Shown here one piece after another: positions 35,348-44,762 of a DNA stretch of 64,000 bases. The notes beneath the pieces are model-generated. The model had not been told where the DNA came from and made no database searches. It saw nothing but the letters and a program-made list of their open reading frames with translations. A program made the position numbers and the translations under genes. Source of the stretch: Paracoccaceae bacterium (GTDB lineage: Bacteria; Pseudomonadota; Alphaproteobacteria; Rhodobacterales; Rhodobacteraceae). Each line of letters starts with the position of its first letter. The first letter of the stretch is position 1. The stretch covers positions 1-64,000 of the forward strand of contig JAPOXR010000044.1 of the NCBI GenBank assembly GCA_026706985.1, written 5' to 3'.

Positions 35348-36811
35348 ATGAACAGGCCAGAGACCCGGAACAGCGGCCCGGAACTTTGTGCGCTTTCAGC
35401 GCGCGAGGCAGTACGGATGTTAAAGCAGGGCGAAGTGTCGCCGGGCGAGCTTCTTGAGGCTTCTCTGCAGCGCGTTGATCAGGTGAATGCGGACGTAAAC
35501 GCAACCGTGATCCACTGTCCGGAACGGGCGGAGGCGGCAATCACCCGGCTGCATGAAAAGAGCGCGGTGTCGGATCATCCCGGTTGGCTCGCGGGTCTGA
35601 CGGTGGGAATAAAGGATTTGATCGATGTCGCAGGTCTTCCCAATACCTGCGGCAGCCCGGCGCTGGCGAATTATGTGCCGGAATGCAGCGATCCGCTCAT
35701 TGAAAGGCTGGAAGGTCGGGGTGCCGTGATCGGCGGGAAAACCAACACGCCCGAATTCGGTGCCGGCGCCAACACATTCAACGCCGTGTTCGGTGCAACC
35801 CGGAATCCCTGGAACACGGATATGAATGCAGGCGGTTCATCCGGTGGTTCCGCCGCCGCACTGGCGACGGGCCAATTCTGGCTCTGCCACGGCTCAGACC
35901 TCGCCGGTTCACTGCGCACGCCGGCAAGTTTCTGCGGCGTTGTCGGATTCAGGCCAAGCCCCGGTCGCGCCGGCGGCGGTCCCGCCGATACCGCTTTTTC
36001 ACCGGAGGCGGTCGACGGGCCGATGGCGAGAGACGTTCTGGATGCGGCACTGCTCCTCGATGCGATGTGCGGCTACGACGCACGGCAACCGCTGAGCCTG
36101 CCCGAACCCGAACAGACGTTTCAAATCGCTGCCCGGCAGAATCCCGGCAGTATCCGGGTCGCGTTCGCGGAGGATTTGAATGGGTTTGCACCGGTGGAAA
36201 TGGAGGTGAGGGAAGTTCTGCGAAGCGCGATGGCTGAGGTGCAGGGAGAGGGGTTGATTGTTGAGGAAGCCTGCCCGATGCTCGATGGTCTGAATGAAAC
36301 CTATCTGACGCTGCGCGGAATCCATTACGGCGCGGTCACGGATTACCTTCCGCAGGAGGCCAAGCGGCACTTCAAACGTACCCTCAGGGAAAATGCCGAA
36401 TTCGGGAGAAACCTGACCGCAGCCGCCATTTATGAGGCGATGCGGAACAAAACCCGCCTGTATCAGACCATGCGCGGATTTCTTGAGCAGTATGATGTGC
36501 TGGCACTGCCAAATACCGGTATCGCCCCGGGACCGGTGGAGGTCGAATACCCACCTTCCGTCGATGGGGTGATTATGGACGATTATGTGGAATGGCTGAA
36601 ATTCTCATTCCTGGCGACAACAACCGGGCTGCCGGCATTGTCGATGCCGGCAGGTTTCACATCGCGTGGCATGCCGGTCGGCATTCAGCTGATCGGGCCG
36701 CCGCGGGGCGAAGCGCGCCTGTTGCAGGTGGCGCGGGCACTTGAACAGCGGCTTGACCTCCCGTCCGTTCCTATTGATCCACTTATCGGCGGCGGTGCAG
36801 GAGAGAAGTGA
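35348..36811 (+). CDS. amidase (amidase signature family)
   Basis: 487 residues from the ATG at 35348 (GGAG nine bases upstream; the frame opens at 35240). The Ser-cisSer-Lys triad is visible: Lys89 in VGIKDLIDVAG, the GGSSGGS loop at 162-168, and nucleophile Ser188 in GSDLAGSLRTPAS. It hydrolyses an amide bond of an unknown small substrate. There is no GatB or GatC nearby, and the sequence is closer to stand-alone amidases than to GatA. It appears monocistronic and divergent from vsr. Confidence 0.9.
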   Translation: MNRPETRNSGPELCALSAREAVRMLKQGEVSPGELLEASLQRVDQVNADVNATVIHCPERAEAAITRLHEKSAVSDHPGWLAGLTVGIKDLIDVAGLPNTCGSPALANYVPECSDPLIERLEGRGAVIGGKTNTPEFGAGANTFNAVFGATRNPWNTDMNAGGSSGGSAAALATGQFWLCHGSDLAGSLRTPASFCGVVGFRPSPGRAGGGPADTAFSPEAVDGPMARDVLDAALLLDAMCGYDARQPLSLPEPEQTFQIAARQNPGSIRVAFAEDLNGFAPVEMEVREVLRSAMAEVQGEGLIVEEACPMLDGLNETYLTLRGIHYGAVTDYLPQEAKRHFKRTLRENAEFGRNLTAAAIYEAMRNKTRLYQTMRGFLEQYDVLALPNTGIAPGPVEVEYPPSVDGVIMDDYVEWLKFSFLATTTGLPALSMPAGFTSRGMPVGIQLIGPPRGEARLLQVARALEQRLDLPSVPIDPLIGGGAGEK

Positions 36812-37270
36812 ATCAGCGTCCGGAATCTGACGCTGCAAAGCCACTTGGCGGGATGCTGAGTTCTACTTGGTGTCCGCCGGAAAATCCCCTTTTCGGTGAT
36901 GGCAGACGACGGTTTTCGACAGATCGGAATGCCATGACGCGGCCATTCTCCACGCATCGGGATGTTTCCGTGTCCCGGTCTGCGGCTGTTCCGGCTTACG
37001 AGCGGCGAATTCCGCGGCTTTCGCCGCCATCAGCCTATAATGAACCGTTCCCGTTCCGGGCAGGGCACGAATAAAGCTGTGTTCCGGAGGCGCTGTCAGG
37101 CGCCGCGTCGCCGCCATGCCTTCCGCACAGCGGAAACACCACGATCTATCATTTAAAGTCAATGATTTAACAGATTGTCGGACAGGCGCTACATATCATG
37201 GCCAAGAGTCACATCATGACAAATTGCAAGTGACATTTGCAATATTACAATACGCTGGCTAGGATGCACC
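36812..37270. other. intergenic region upstream of ATPase remnant
   Basis: No gene is supported. The last 110 bases are clearly A+T-rich (around 37140-37260) and presumably held the promoter of the truncated ATPase gene. The rest shows no repeat or RNA by eye. Confidence 0.4.
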
Positions 37271-37477
37271 ATGATCAAGCGTGAGATTGAGCCCCACTTG
37301 GTCGGCCTGTTCGAGCAGTATCCGTTCGTCACGGTGACCGGGCCTCGGCAATCCGGAAAAACCACACTCTGCCGTGCCGCTTTCCCGCATCTCGACTATG
37401 TCAATCTGGAAGCGCCGGGGATCAGCGGGAATTTGCAGAGTCCGATCCGAGAGGGTTTCTATCCCGTCGGAGATTGA
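37271..37477 (+). pseudogene. truncated AAA_14/DUF4143 ATPase, N-terminal remnant
   Basis: 68 codons. IKREIEPHLVGLFEQYPFV and VTGPRQSGKTTLCRAAFP (Walker A) are the standard first 40 residues of the AAA_14 plus DUF4143 ATPase family, which normally has 370-430 residues. After HLDYVNLEAP the sequence leaves the family and stops. The rest of the gene is missing and DUF7002 begins 75 bases later, so this is a deletion scar. Confidence 0.75.
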
Positions 37478-37552
37478 AAGGATCTCGGGTCGACCGGTGT
37501 CGCTGCTGTCTACGGATTTCAACTGGCGAAACGTCATTGACAGGAGAGCGTG

Positions 37553-38209
37553 GTGAACGAGGTTGAACTGGAAGAACTGGTCACGAACTGCCCGACGCTG
37601 TACCACATGGCTGAGCGAGGATCGTGGGTGTCCATCAGGCGGAACGGACTGATGAGCACCAGTGCTCTGCTGGATCGCTACGACATCAAGCAGCCAAGAA
37701 GGACTGAGATCGAAAGCCGGCATCGCCCGGAGGGCGTTGTGATTGAAGGCCAAGGGCTAACACCCGCTGTTGTCCGAGACCAGATTCCAATGAGTGACGA
37801 GGGACTCAACAGGGCTTTGCCTGACCGACTTCAGCCTGCGGACTGGTACGAACTGCTCAACGCAAAGGTGTTCTTCTGGCTCTCGGAAACCCGCCTGCAC
37901 AGGATGACGAACGCAAGGGCGTACCGCGACCGGGAGCATGATGTTCTGGAAGTCGATACGGGCTCCCTTGTTGAAGCCCACCGGGATGCCATCTGGCTGT
38001 GCCCCTACAACAGTGGCTGCACCAAACCGATGCCTCATCCGAGGGATGAGAGTATCTTCGCCCGCATCCAGAACTATCGCTACGCGTATTGGCGCCAGCG
38101 ACGAAGCCGCCGTGAGCGGGTTGTGGAGTTGGCGGTTGACCACGCCGTAAGCGACATTGAAAATCATGTCAGGCGCGTCGTGGTCAAGCGAGGAACCGAG
38201 ATCCTGTGA
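37553..38209 (+). CDS. DUF7002 family protein
   Basis: 218 residues from a GTG at 37553 (GGAG at 37543-37546; a GTG at 37550 is also possible). LYHMAERGSWVSIRRNGL near the N-terminus, DQIPMSDEGL, WYELLNAKVFFWL and a late VVELAVDHAVSDI are conserved in DUF7002 proteins. The opening LYH...SI...GL is reminiscent of ADP-ribosyltransferase-fold proteins such as DarT, but the similarity is weak. Function unknown. It sits just after an ATPase deletion scar and before the type I restriction operon, in what looks like an accessory hot spot. Confidence 0.6.
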   Translation: MNEVELEELVTNCPTLYHMAERGSWVSIRRNGLMSTSALLDRYDIKQPRRTEIESRHRPEGVVIEGQGLTPAVVRDQIPMSDEGLNRALPDRLQPADWYELLNAKVFFWLSETRLHRMTNARAYRDREHDVLEVDTGSLVEAHRDAIWLCPYNSGCTKPMPHPRDESIFARIQNYRYAYWRQRRSRRERVVELAVDHAVSDIENHVRRVVVKRGTEIL

Positions 38210-38765
38210 GCGCCCTTGAGTGATGCAACCGAATAGAGCTGATCACAATCTCTGGCGGCTGAAATTGGGATGGGAAGCCGCAGAGCAGGATGCGGCCCTT
38301 CACGAGGCAAAAGAGGTTTAATCCCAATACTGTTGCATGAAGCACAATTTGGGATGATTTTGGGTCTCCAGTCATTTTCCGGCGTGGGACCGGACCTTGC
38401 TTTCGGACCAGGTAGCCGCTCATCTTCCGTCTCACCCCGCGGGCCCCTTGACTGGCCGCGGCTGGAGACCACCTTTTCCCCGGGAATCCTGTCAATCACC
38501 CCTGCCGTCCGGTCCGCCGGGGGGAAGGCCTGGATTGATAATCCGGCGGCGCATGACATGCACGGCATGGAAGAAGGATATTCGGTCGGCATCCTCGCTG
38601 GCCTTCCTCGCCGCCTCGTGGATCAGCCGCCTAACTGCGTACCAGGCCAGCATTAGCCGAGACTTCATGGTAATCACCCGGGACGTGCGGAAATTTTCAT
38701 CGTTTGGCATCACCGCGGCCTTAACAATCTGCATTTGACTTGATGACTGATCCAGCTGGTCCGCA
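38210..38765. other. intergenic region between DUF7002 gene and hsdR end
   Basis: About 555 bases lying after two converging units. Short frames here have no recognisable features. No terminator hairpin, RNA or insertion element ends could be fixed by eye. Confidence 0.4.
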
Positions 38766-41700
38766 TCAACCTAATCCAAGAAAACGATTCAAAAATGTGC
38801 TAAGTTTATCAACAACCGCTTGTTTTTTTTGGGCATGCCCGCTGTCTTTGCCAAACCGCGACAGTGGAGGCAACACTTTGGTGATGGCAGTGCCGGAGGT
38901 CGGCAACGCAGCATCCCGGAAGACGACTTCCATGAAACGTTCAGTCTCCTCCTCGTCCAATTTCTCGTCCCTAATGATCTGGTTGAGTTCGCGTCTTTTC
39001 ATATCCTCGACAAAGGCCTGCCATTTGATCTTGACTTCATGCTTCGGTGACACGAGATTCACAAACTGTTCGATCAGGTCTTTTTTGTCGCGCAGGCTCG
39101 GACTCGCATCAATTGCACGCTGGATGCTGGCCTTTATCTCTTTCTGCTGCTCTACGCCTTCGGCATGTTGTGCCCTTTCCACAAGCATCAGAATGTAATC
39201 AACGTTCACCTCAATCTGCTTAATCAGTTCGATTTCAAAGACCAGATCGTCGTCCACAATTTCGCGGTCAGTATGTTCTTGGCCACGAAGTTCGGCATAA
39301 ACATCAAGGTAAATGCTTTGATAATTCTGCAAGTCGCGTTCGGAAATGTCGTTGTTTCCTGCAAAATCATCAAACGAAGTCAGTATGTTTCGAAAGCGCA
39401 ATATCGCTCCGAAGATTTTAACAAAATCTTTACGGGAGGCTTCGCCCTTGATTGGGATATCGGGTGGATATGCGGCAAGCAGTCTCGTTGCCAGTTTCCG
39501 ATACTCGGAGACATATTCGGCATATGGTTTGAGGAGAGCGATCGACTTCGCGTCTTCATTGCCGTAGAGCGCAAGCGCTTCATTGGTTTGCGTCTCCAAG
39601 TTCCTGAACGAGACGATGTTGCCGTAGGTCTTGACCGAATTCAGAATCCGGTTGGTTCGCGAATACGCTTGGATCAGGCCATGAGCCCGCAAGCCCTTAT
39701 CCAGCCAGAGAGTGTTGATTGTGGTCGCATCAAAACCAGTCAGAAACATGTTGACCACGATAACAAGATCAAGCTCGCGTGCTTTGAGACGCATTGAGAT
39801 ATCTTTGTAGTAGTTCTGAAACTTTTCCGACGATGTATCAAAGTTTGTATTGAAGATGGCATTGTAGTCTTTGATCGCGGCATCAAGGAAGTCACGCGAG
39901 TTCTCATCAAGGGCTTCGGCCTCGAACCCTTCTTCACCGAGCAATCCATCGGGTTGATCCTCATTGGCGGCGAAGCTGTAGATCAATCCGACCTTCAGTC
40001 GTTCATGTGCAGGCAGGCAGGCCTGTTGGCTGGAAAATTCGGCGTAATAGCGCTTGGCAGCCTCTATGGACGCGGTGGCGAAGATGGAGTTGAAACCCCC
40101 TACACGCTTTCCGTTATGGAAGTATCGCGAATTACGTCTGGTTTTTTGGTCAAAGTGTTCGCGCACATACTTCACTACCTTTGTAACCCGCTTATGCGAA
40201 AGCAGAGCGCGTTCTGCATCAATGGCCGTTACCAGTTTATTCTCGATGCCGGGCGCGATACTTATAGTGCTGATGTAATCAATGCGAAACGGCAGCACGT
40301 TGCTGTCATTGATAGCGTCAACAATTGTGTAACTATGGAGCCTGTCACCAAAGACTTGGGAAGTGGTGTGGCGCGAAAGGTCTCCCTGCGGTCCGGTGTT
40401 GCTCGAAAATATCGGCGTACCTGTGAACCCAAAAAGATGGTAGCGCTGAAAGGCGCGGGTGATGTCCGCATGCATCTGCCCGAACTGACTACGATGGCAT
40501 TCATCAAATATGATGACACTCCGTGCGCTGTAGACCGGATGTGTCTTGTTGCTGGCCACGAAGCGGCTGAGCTTCTGAATGGTCGTGATAATGATACGTG
40601 CCTGTGGGTCTTCAAGCTGCCTTTGCAGCACCTTGGTTGAGGCATTTGAATCCGCTGAGCCCTTCTCAAAACGTTCGTATTCACGCATGGTCTGGTAATC
40701 GAGATCCTTACGGTCCACCACAAAGAGCACCTTGTCGACCCCCGGTAGTGTGCGTGCGAGCTGTGCCGCCTTGAAGCTCGTCAGTGTTTTGCCGCTGCCG
40801 GTTGCGTGCCAGATGTAACCACCGGCCCCGGCCTTTCCGAGAAGCTTGGGTTCGCTTGCGCTTGTGAGAATGCGCTGCAGCATCCTCTCGACCGCTGCAA
40901 TCTGGTATGGGCGCATGACCAGAAGTTTGCGGTCAACGTCGAAGACGCAGTATTTTGTGAGAATATTCAGCAGCGTGTGCTTGGCAAAGAAGGTCGCTGT
41001 GAATCCTTTCAGATCTGGGATCGTCCGGTTCTTTGCATCAGCCCACCTGGAGGTGAAGGAATAGCTGTTAGAGGTCAGTCGCTTGGACCGTCTGTTGCGC
41101 CCTTTGGCCTCGTTCAGATGTCCCTCGCGGACCGTATTGCTGTAATACTTCGTCAGGGTGCCGTTGCTGATTACAAACAACTGCACATATTGAAACAACC
41201 CCGATCCGGTCCAGAAGCTCTCGCGTTGGTAGCGATTAATCTGGTTAAAGGCCTCGCGAAGTTCCACGCCGCGACGCTTGAGTTCGATATGCACTAGCGG
41301 CAGACCGTTGATAAGTACCGTCACATCATAGCGATTGGCCCTTTTCCCCTGCGCCTCATACTGATTAATGACCTGTACGAAATTGTTGTGAATCCTTTTC
41401 TTGTGGAGGAGGTAGATGTTTCTGGTCGTACCGTCGTCACACTTTAGGATCTGAATGTGATCCTCCTGGAGTCGGGTTGTCTTTTTGAGGATGCCGTCGT
41501 TGGCACCTGCAATGCAGGTAGAATAAAAACGATCCCATTCAGTATCCGAAAACTCGATTGAGTTGAGCCTTTGTAGCTGTTGCCGCAAATTGCAAATCAG
41601 TTCGTCTTCAGTGTTGATGGGAAGATATTCGTAAGCTTGGGCGCGCAACTGTTCGATGAAACCCCGCTCAAGCTCCGCTTCCGACTGGTAGGAAGTCTCC

Positions 41701-41789
41701 GTGTTTGTTTCTGGCAGGTATTCGGCGACGACCGTACTCTCGCCCGAGAGTGCAATCGGCTCGTAGCTTGGGTGGACGCTGACACTCAT
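38766..41789 (-). CDS. hsdR: type I restriction endonuclease subunit R
   Basis: 1007 residues, full length for the EcoR124-like class. The nuclease core is Asp155 with Glu169-x-Lys171 (YDVTVLINGLPLVHIELK). The motor has Walker A TGSGKT at 330-335, DECH at 429-432, FGFTGTPIF soon after and the late VVNMFLTGFDATTINTLWLDK and RTNRILN motifs. It translocates DNA and cuts away from the recognition site when the site is unmethylated. Its start overlaps the hsdS 3' half by four bases, so M, S and R form one operon read leftward. The region is visibly less G+C-rich than the metabolic loci, consistent with transfer. Confidence 0.97.
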   Translation of the reverse strand: MSVSVHPSYEPIALSGESTVVAEYLPETNTETSYQSEAELERGFIEQLRAQAYEYLPINTEDELICNLRQQLQRLNSIEFSDTEWDRFYSTCIAGANDGILKKTTRLQEDHIQILKCDDGTTRNIYLLHKKRIHNNFVQVINQYEAQGKRANRYDVTVLINGLPLVHIELKRRGVELREAFNQINRYQRESFWTGSGLFQYVQLFVISNGTLTKYYSNTVREGHLNEAKGRNRRSKRLTSNSYSFTSRWADAKNRTIPDLKGFTATFFAKHTLLNILTKYCVFDVDRKLLVMRPYQIAAVERMLQRILTSASEPKLLGKAGAGGYIWHATGSGKTLTSFKAAQLARTLPGVDKVLFVVDRKDLDYQTMREYERFEKGSADSNASTKVLQRQLEDPQARIIITTIQKLSRFVASNKTHPVYSARSVIIFDECHRSQFGQMHADITRAFQRYHLFGFTGTPIFSSNTGPQGDLSRHTTSQVFGDRLHSYTIVDAINDSNVLPFRIDYISTISIAPGIENKLVTAIDAERALLSHKRVTKVVKYVREHFDQKTRRNSRYFHNGKRVGGFNSIFATASIEAAKRYYAEFSSQQACLPAHERLKVGLIYSFAANEDQPDGLLGEEGFEAEALDENSRDFLDAAIKDYNAIFNTNFDTSSEKFQNYYKDISMRLKARELDLVIVVNMFLTGFDATTINTLWLDKGLRAHGLIQAYSRTNRILNSVKTYGNIVSFRNLETQTNEALALYGNEDAKSIALLKPYAEYVSEYRKLATRLLAAYPPDIPIKGEASRKDFVKIFGAILRFRNILTSFDDFAGNNDISERDLQNYQSIYLDVYAELRGQEHTDREIVDDDLVFEIELIKQIEVNVDYILMLVERAQHAEGVEQQKEIKASIQRAIDASPSLRDKKDLIEQFVNLVSPKHEVKIKWQAFVEDMKRRELNQIIRDEKLDEEETERFMEVVFRDAALPTSGTAITKVLPPLSRFGKDSGHAQKKQAVVDKLSTFLNRFLGLG

Positions 41790-42322
41790 GCCGCTTCCTT
41801 GAATGTGAGAAGTTTATCCCGGTAGTGCTCGTACTGTTTGCGGCGGGCAGCGATCTCAGCGGGCAGACCGTCCGACAAGTCGTTCACGAGAGCATCAAAC
41901 TTGTCGAGGATGGCGACGATTTCTTGTTGGACTTCATGCGGGGGTACAGGAATCCGAAATTTCGAATAAGTACCGATCCATTGACGCGCGTGAATTCGAG
42001 GAGAGTAAGAAATAGTGCTCATTGCGTAATATGCATACCTCAGACTCTCAAGAGACTCCGACTTTGTGGTGATCATTTTCATTGCGGACGATTTGGCTTT
42101 GAATGGAAATTCCACCCATTTGAACGCAGTTGTAAAGTCGTCGAAGATGATGACAGGATTGTCCTTCGAGGCCGGAAAAATGCCTTCGGTCTCATTCGTG
42201 TAGCCCAAGATAAAGGTTTGGCCCGCTGTGAGAACTGGCGTTTCAAAGGTATCACTGTAGGAACTGGTGTGGACCAAGTATTTCCTTGGTTGTTCATACG
42301 ATAGGAGTTCACCCAGTGTTAC
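41786..42322 (-). pseudogene. hsdS: hsdS 3' half (second target-recognition domain), out of frame
   Basis: 178 codons in a frame that opens at the G tract and reads [17 protein letters not shown], then PVLTAGQTFILGYTNE, the canonical start of an S-subunit second domain. It ends with the distal conserved helix IVAILDKFDALVNDLSDGLP and RRKQYEHYRDKLL. No start codon with a ribosome binding site is present; a TTG at 42277 is the first possible start. Removing one G from the tract at 42322-42330 joins it in frame to the 5' half and gives a 397-residue S subunit. The present state is therefore phase-off, a half-S state, or a sequencing error. Confidence 0.85.
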
Positions 42323-42980
42323 CCCCCCCCTCCGAATCTGATGAAGCTGCGAAGCTCAGCAGCACGTCACGGTAGTATTCATACTGCCTGCGGCGCGCCT
42401 CCAGCTCTGCCTCCAGCTCTGCCTCCAGCTCTGCCTCCAGCTCCGTGAAGGTGTCGAGGATTCTGACGATTTCCCGCTGGACTTCGAGTGGAGGGACAGG
42501 AATTATTATCTTTGCGAGGTTTCTGCCAGATATACGCCGCACCTTGGTACCGGTAATGTAGCGCATCTTCTGTGAATGAAATGACCTTGATTGAAAACAA
42601 TACGCGACATACTTTGGTTCAAGCGTGTGCCGGAAAATGAGCGCATCACTGCTCACCGCGATTTCGTTCTTGCCAATCCAGGCGACAGCTTTGGCAACAG
42701 CTTCATCGTCTTCGCTGGTAGTCGCAATCACGAGATCGCCGGGGTGTGCCTTCCGCAATTTACGAGACATTTCTTCGGAAACAAACGATCGTGTTTCACT
42801 TGACCATGTCCCGTAAACAGTATGGATCTGGCCGTAGTGAATGGCACCAAGATCGCCAGAGTCGAGAAGATCAATCTTTTGCAAGCTGTTTCCGCGAACC
42901 AATTCGCCAAGCTCGCCGAGCGGTTTGTTCTCCACTCCTTCCGGGCACAAGTCCGAAATTAACCGCTCGATCCGGTTCAT
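42309..42980 (-). CDS. hsdS: type I restriction specificity subunit, 5' half
   Basis: 223 residues comprising the first target-recognition domain and the central conserved helix. It opens [24 protein letters not shown], of which the CPEGV-x-KPLGEL part is typical, and [21 protein letters not shown] leads into four ELEA repeats and [15 protein letters not shown]. It stops ten codons after that helix, just past a G9 tract. Half-length S subunits with one recognition domain can dimerise and give a new symmetric specificity in known systems such as NgoAV, so this product might still be functional. Its start overlaps the hsdM end by four bases. Confidence 0.85.
   Translation of the reverse strand: MNRIERLISDLCPEGVENKPLGELGELVRGNSLQKIDLLDSGDLGAIHYGQIHTVYGTWSSETRSFVSEEMSRKLRKAHPGDLVIATTSEDDEAVAKAVAWIGKNEIAVSSDALIFRHTLEPKYVAYCFQSRSFHSQKMRYITGTKVRRISGRNLAKIIIPVPPLEVQREIVRILDTFTELEAELEAELEAELEARRRQYEYYRDVLLSFAASSDSEGGGNTG
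42322..42330 (-). repeat. G9 homopolymer in hsdS (phase-variation tract)
   Basis: Nine consecutive G on the coding strand near the junction of the two hsdS halves. The arithmetic is exact: hsdS plus its 3' half span 1195 bases, so deleting one base gives 398 in-frame codons. Slipped-strand mispairing at such tracts switches genes on and off. Confidence 0.85.
42397..42444 (-). repeat. four tandem 12-bp repeats in the hsdS spacer helix
   Basis: Four copies of GCCTCCAGCTCT (last copy with one change at its final base) encode ELEA four times in the conserved helix between the recognition domains. In EcoR124-type S subunits, the number of 4-residue repeats here sets the length of the nonspecific spacer in the DNA target. 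Confidence 0.9.
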
Positions 42981-44554
42981 CTGTCTTTCGTTTCTAGGTC
43001 AGCTACAATTGCGTCTATCTTCTTCCTCAGTTCTGCTTGCCTTGAGACGATTTCGGCAATTTCCGCATTGAGCGCGTCTATGTCCACCGCTTCACGGGTG
43101 TCTTCGGGTTCGACGTACGAAGACACCACGAGACTATAGTCATTTTCTGCGATCTCTTGGTTCTCAATTAGGCAGGCGAAGTGTTCGATGTTTCGCCGGC
43201 CTTCGAACGCATCGAGTATCGCTTGCTGGTGCTGGTCGAAGAGTTTGTTCTTGTTGCCGGCGCGCGAGAACTCGCTTGAGGCGTCAATGAAAAGGATGGC
43301 ATTATCGTGTTTGGATTTCTTGAGCACGATGATGCAGGTGGCGATGCCGGTGCCGAAGAAAAGGTCCGGCGGCAGTTGGATTACCGCGTCAATGTAGTTG
43401 TTGTCGATCAGGTATTGCCTGATCTTCTGCTCGGCTCCGCTGCGATAGAGCACGCCGGGAAACTCGACGATTGCCGCCGTTCCGTTCACCGCCAGCCAGG
43501 ACAGGATGTGCATAGTGAATGCAAGGTCGGCCTTGCTCTTGGGCGCGAGCACTCCCGCTGGGGCGTAGCGCGGATCATTGATTAGCAAGGGATTGTCCTT
43601 GCCTTCCCATTTTATTGAGTACGGAGGATTGGAGACTATGGCCTCGAAGGGCTCCTCCTCCAAGTGCACCGGGTCGATCAAAGTATCCCCGAGCGCAATG
43701 TCAAACTTGTCGAACGGGATATTGTGAAGAAACATGTTGATCCGGCACAGGTTGTAGGTTGTCAGGTTGACCTCCTGCCCGAAGAAACCTTGCCGAACCT
43801 TGTCCTGATCAAGAACTTTGGCGAATTTGAGCAATAGCGAACCCGATCCGCATGCGGGGTCGTAGACCCTATTGACTTCCGTCTTGCCGACAAGAGTTAT
43901 GCGCGCCAGGAGTTCGGAAACCTCCTGTGGCGTAAAGAACTCGCCACCAGACTTGCCGGCACCACTCGCATACATGGTCATCAAGAACTCATATGCGTCG
44001 CCGAACATGTCGATACTGTTTCCGGTGAAGCCGTTACCGTTGCTGAGAGGCATGTCCCCGATCGCGTCGAGGAGTTTCACGAGTTTCTCGTTGCGCCTGA
44101 TTACGGTTGGACCCAGCTTGCTGCTGTTCACGTCGACGTCATCAAACAGGCCCTTGAAGTCGTCCTCGCTGTCTGAGCCAACCGCCGAGCCTTCTATATT
44201 GGCGAAAACCCTGCTCAGGGTTTCGTTGAGGTTCGAGTCCTCTCTGGCGCTTTTGCGCAGATTGGTGAAGAGTTCCGAAGGCAGTATGTAGAATCCCTTT
44301 TCCTCCACCGTTTCGGACCGGCCGAGTTCCGCATTGGAATCACTCAATTTCGTGTAATCAAAGTCAGCGTCACCGGCGTTGCGTTCCTGTTCATTGAGAT
44401 AATCTGTCAGATTCTCCGAGATAAAGCGGTAGAACAGCATTCCAAGCACGTAGCTCTTGAAATCCCAGCCATCCACACTGCCGCGCAAGTCGTTGGCTAT
44501 ACGCCATATCGTCTTGTGGAGTTCTGCACGTTCTGTTTCCGAGTTTTTGTCCAT
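42977..44554 (-). CDS. hsdM: type I restriction-modification methyltransferase subunit M
   Basis: 525 residues. An N-terminal helical HsdM_N domain ([19 protein letters not shown]) precedes the N6-adenine methyltransferase, with the AdoMet-binding DPACGSGS at 232-239 and the catalytic NPPY at 309-312. Two M subunits join one S subunit to methylate the host target. It is the first gene of the operon. The stop overlaps the hsdS start by four bases (ATGA). No strong ribosome binding site is seen before the ATG at 44554. Confidence 0.97.
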   Translation of the reverse strand: MDKNSETERAELHKTIWRIANDLRGSVDGWDFKSYVLGMLFYRFISENLTDYLNEQERNAGDADFDYTKLSDSNAELGRSETVEEKGFYILPSELFTNLRKSAREDSNLNETLSRVFANIEGSAVGSDSEDDFKGLFDDVDVNSSKLGPTVIRRNEKLVKLLDAIGDMPLSNGNGFTGNSIDMFGDAYEFLMTMYASGAGKSGGEFFTPQEVSELLARITLVGKTEVNRVYDPACGSGSLLLKFAKVLDQDKVRQGFFGQEVNLTTYNLCRINMFLHNIPFDKFDIALGDTLIDPVHLEEEPFEAIVSNPPYSIKWEGKDNPLLINDPRYAPAGVLAPKSKADLAFTMHILSWLAVNGTAAIVEFPGVLYRSGAEQKIRQYLIDNNYIDAVIQLPPDLFFGTGIATCIIVLKKSKHDNAILFIDASSEFSRAGNKNKLFDQHQQAILDAFEGRRNIEHFACLIENQEIAENDYSLVVSSYVEPEDTREAVDIDALNAEIAEIVSRQAELRKKIDAIVADLETKDR

Positions 44555-44762
44555 GATGTTGTACGCGGATATTGGTTACGAACTATTGCTCCCCTCCTTA
44601 CTGTAGTTGCGGTGGGTTTTCATATGCCAAGGATTAGGAAAATGCGCCCGCGCTATGAGTTTCGGGGACTTATTACAAGCACGATTCTTTTGTCCGTTGT
44701 GCAAGGTAAGGTAACGCAGGGGTGAAGATTATTCCTCCGGCGAGTGAATGGGTTTGCGGCGA

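Noticed and set aside
39954-40640. A 228-codon rightward frame
   Set aside because: It is antisense to hsdR, whose motor motifs are intact in the other strand.
42397-42444. Short tandem repeats considered as a CRISPR or minisatellite
   Set aside because: The units are contiguous 12-mers without spacers and encode a regular ELEA helix inside hsdS.
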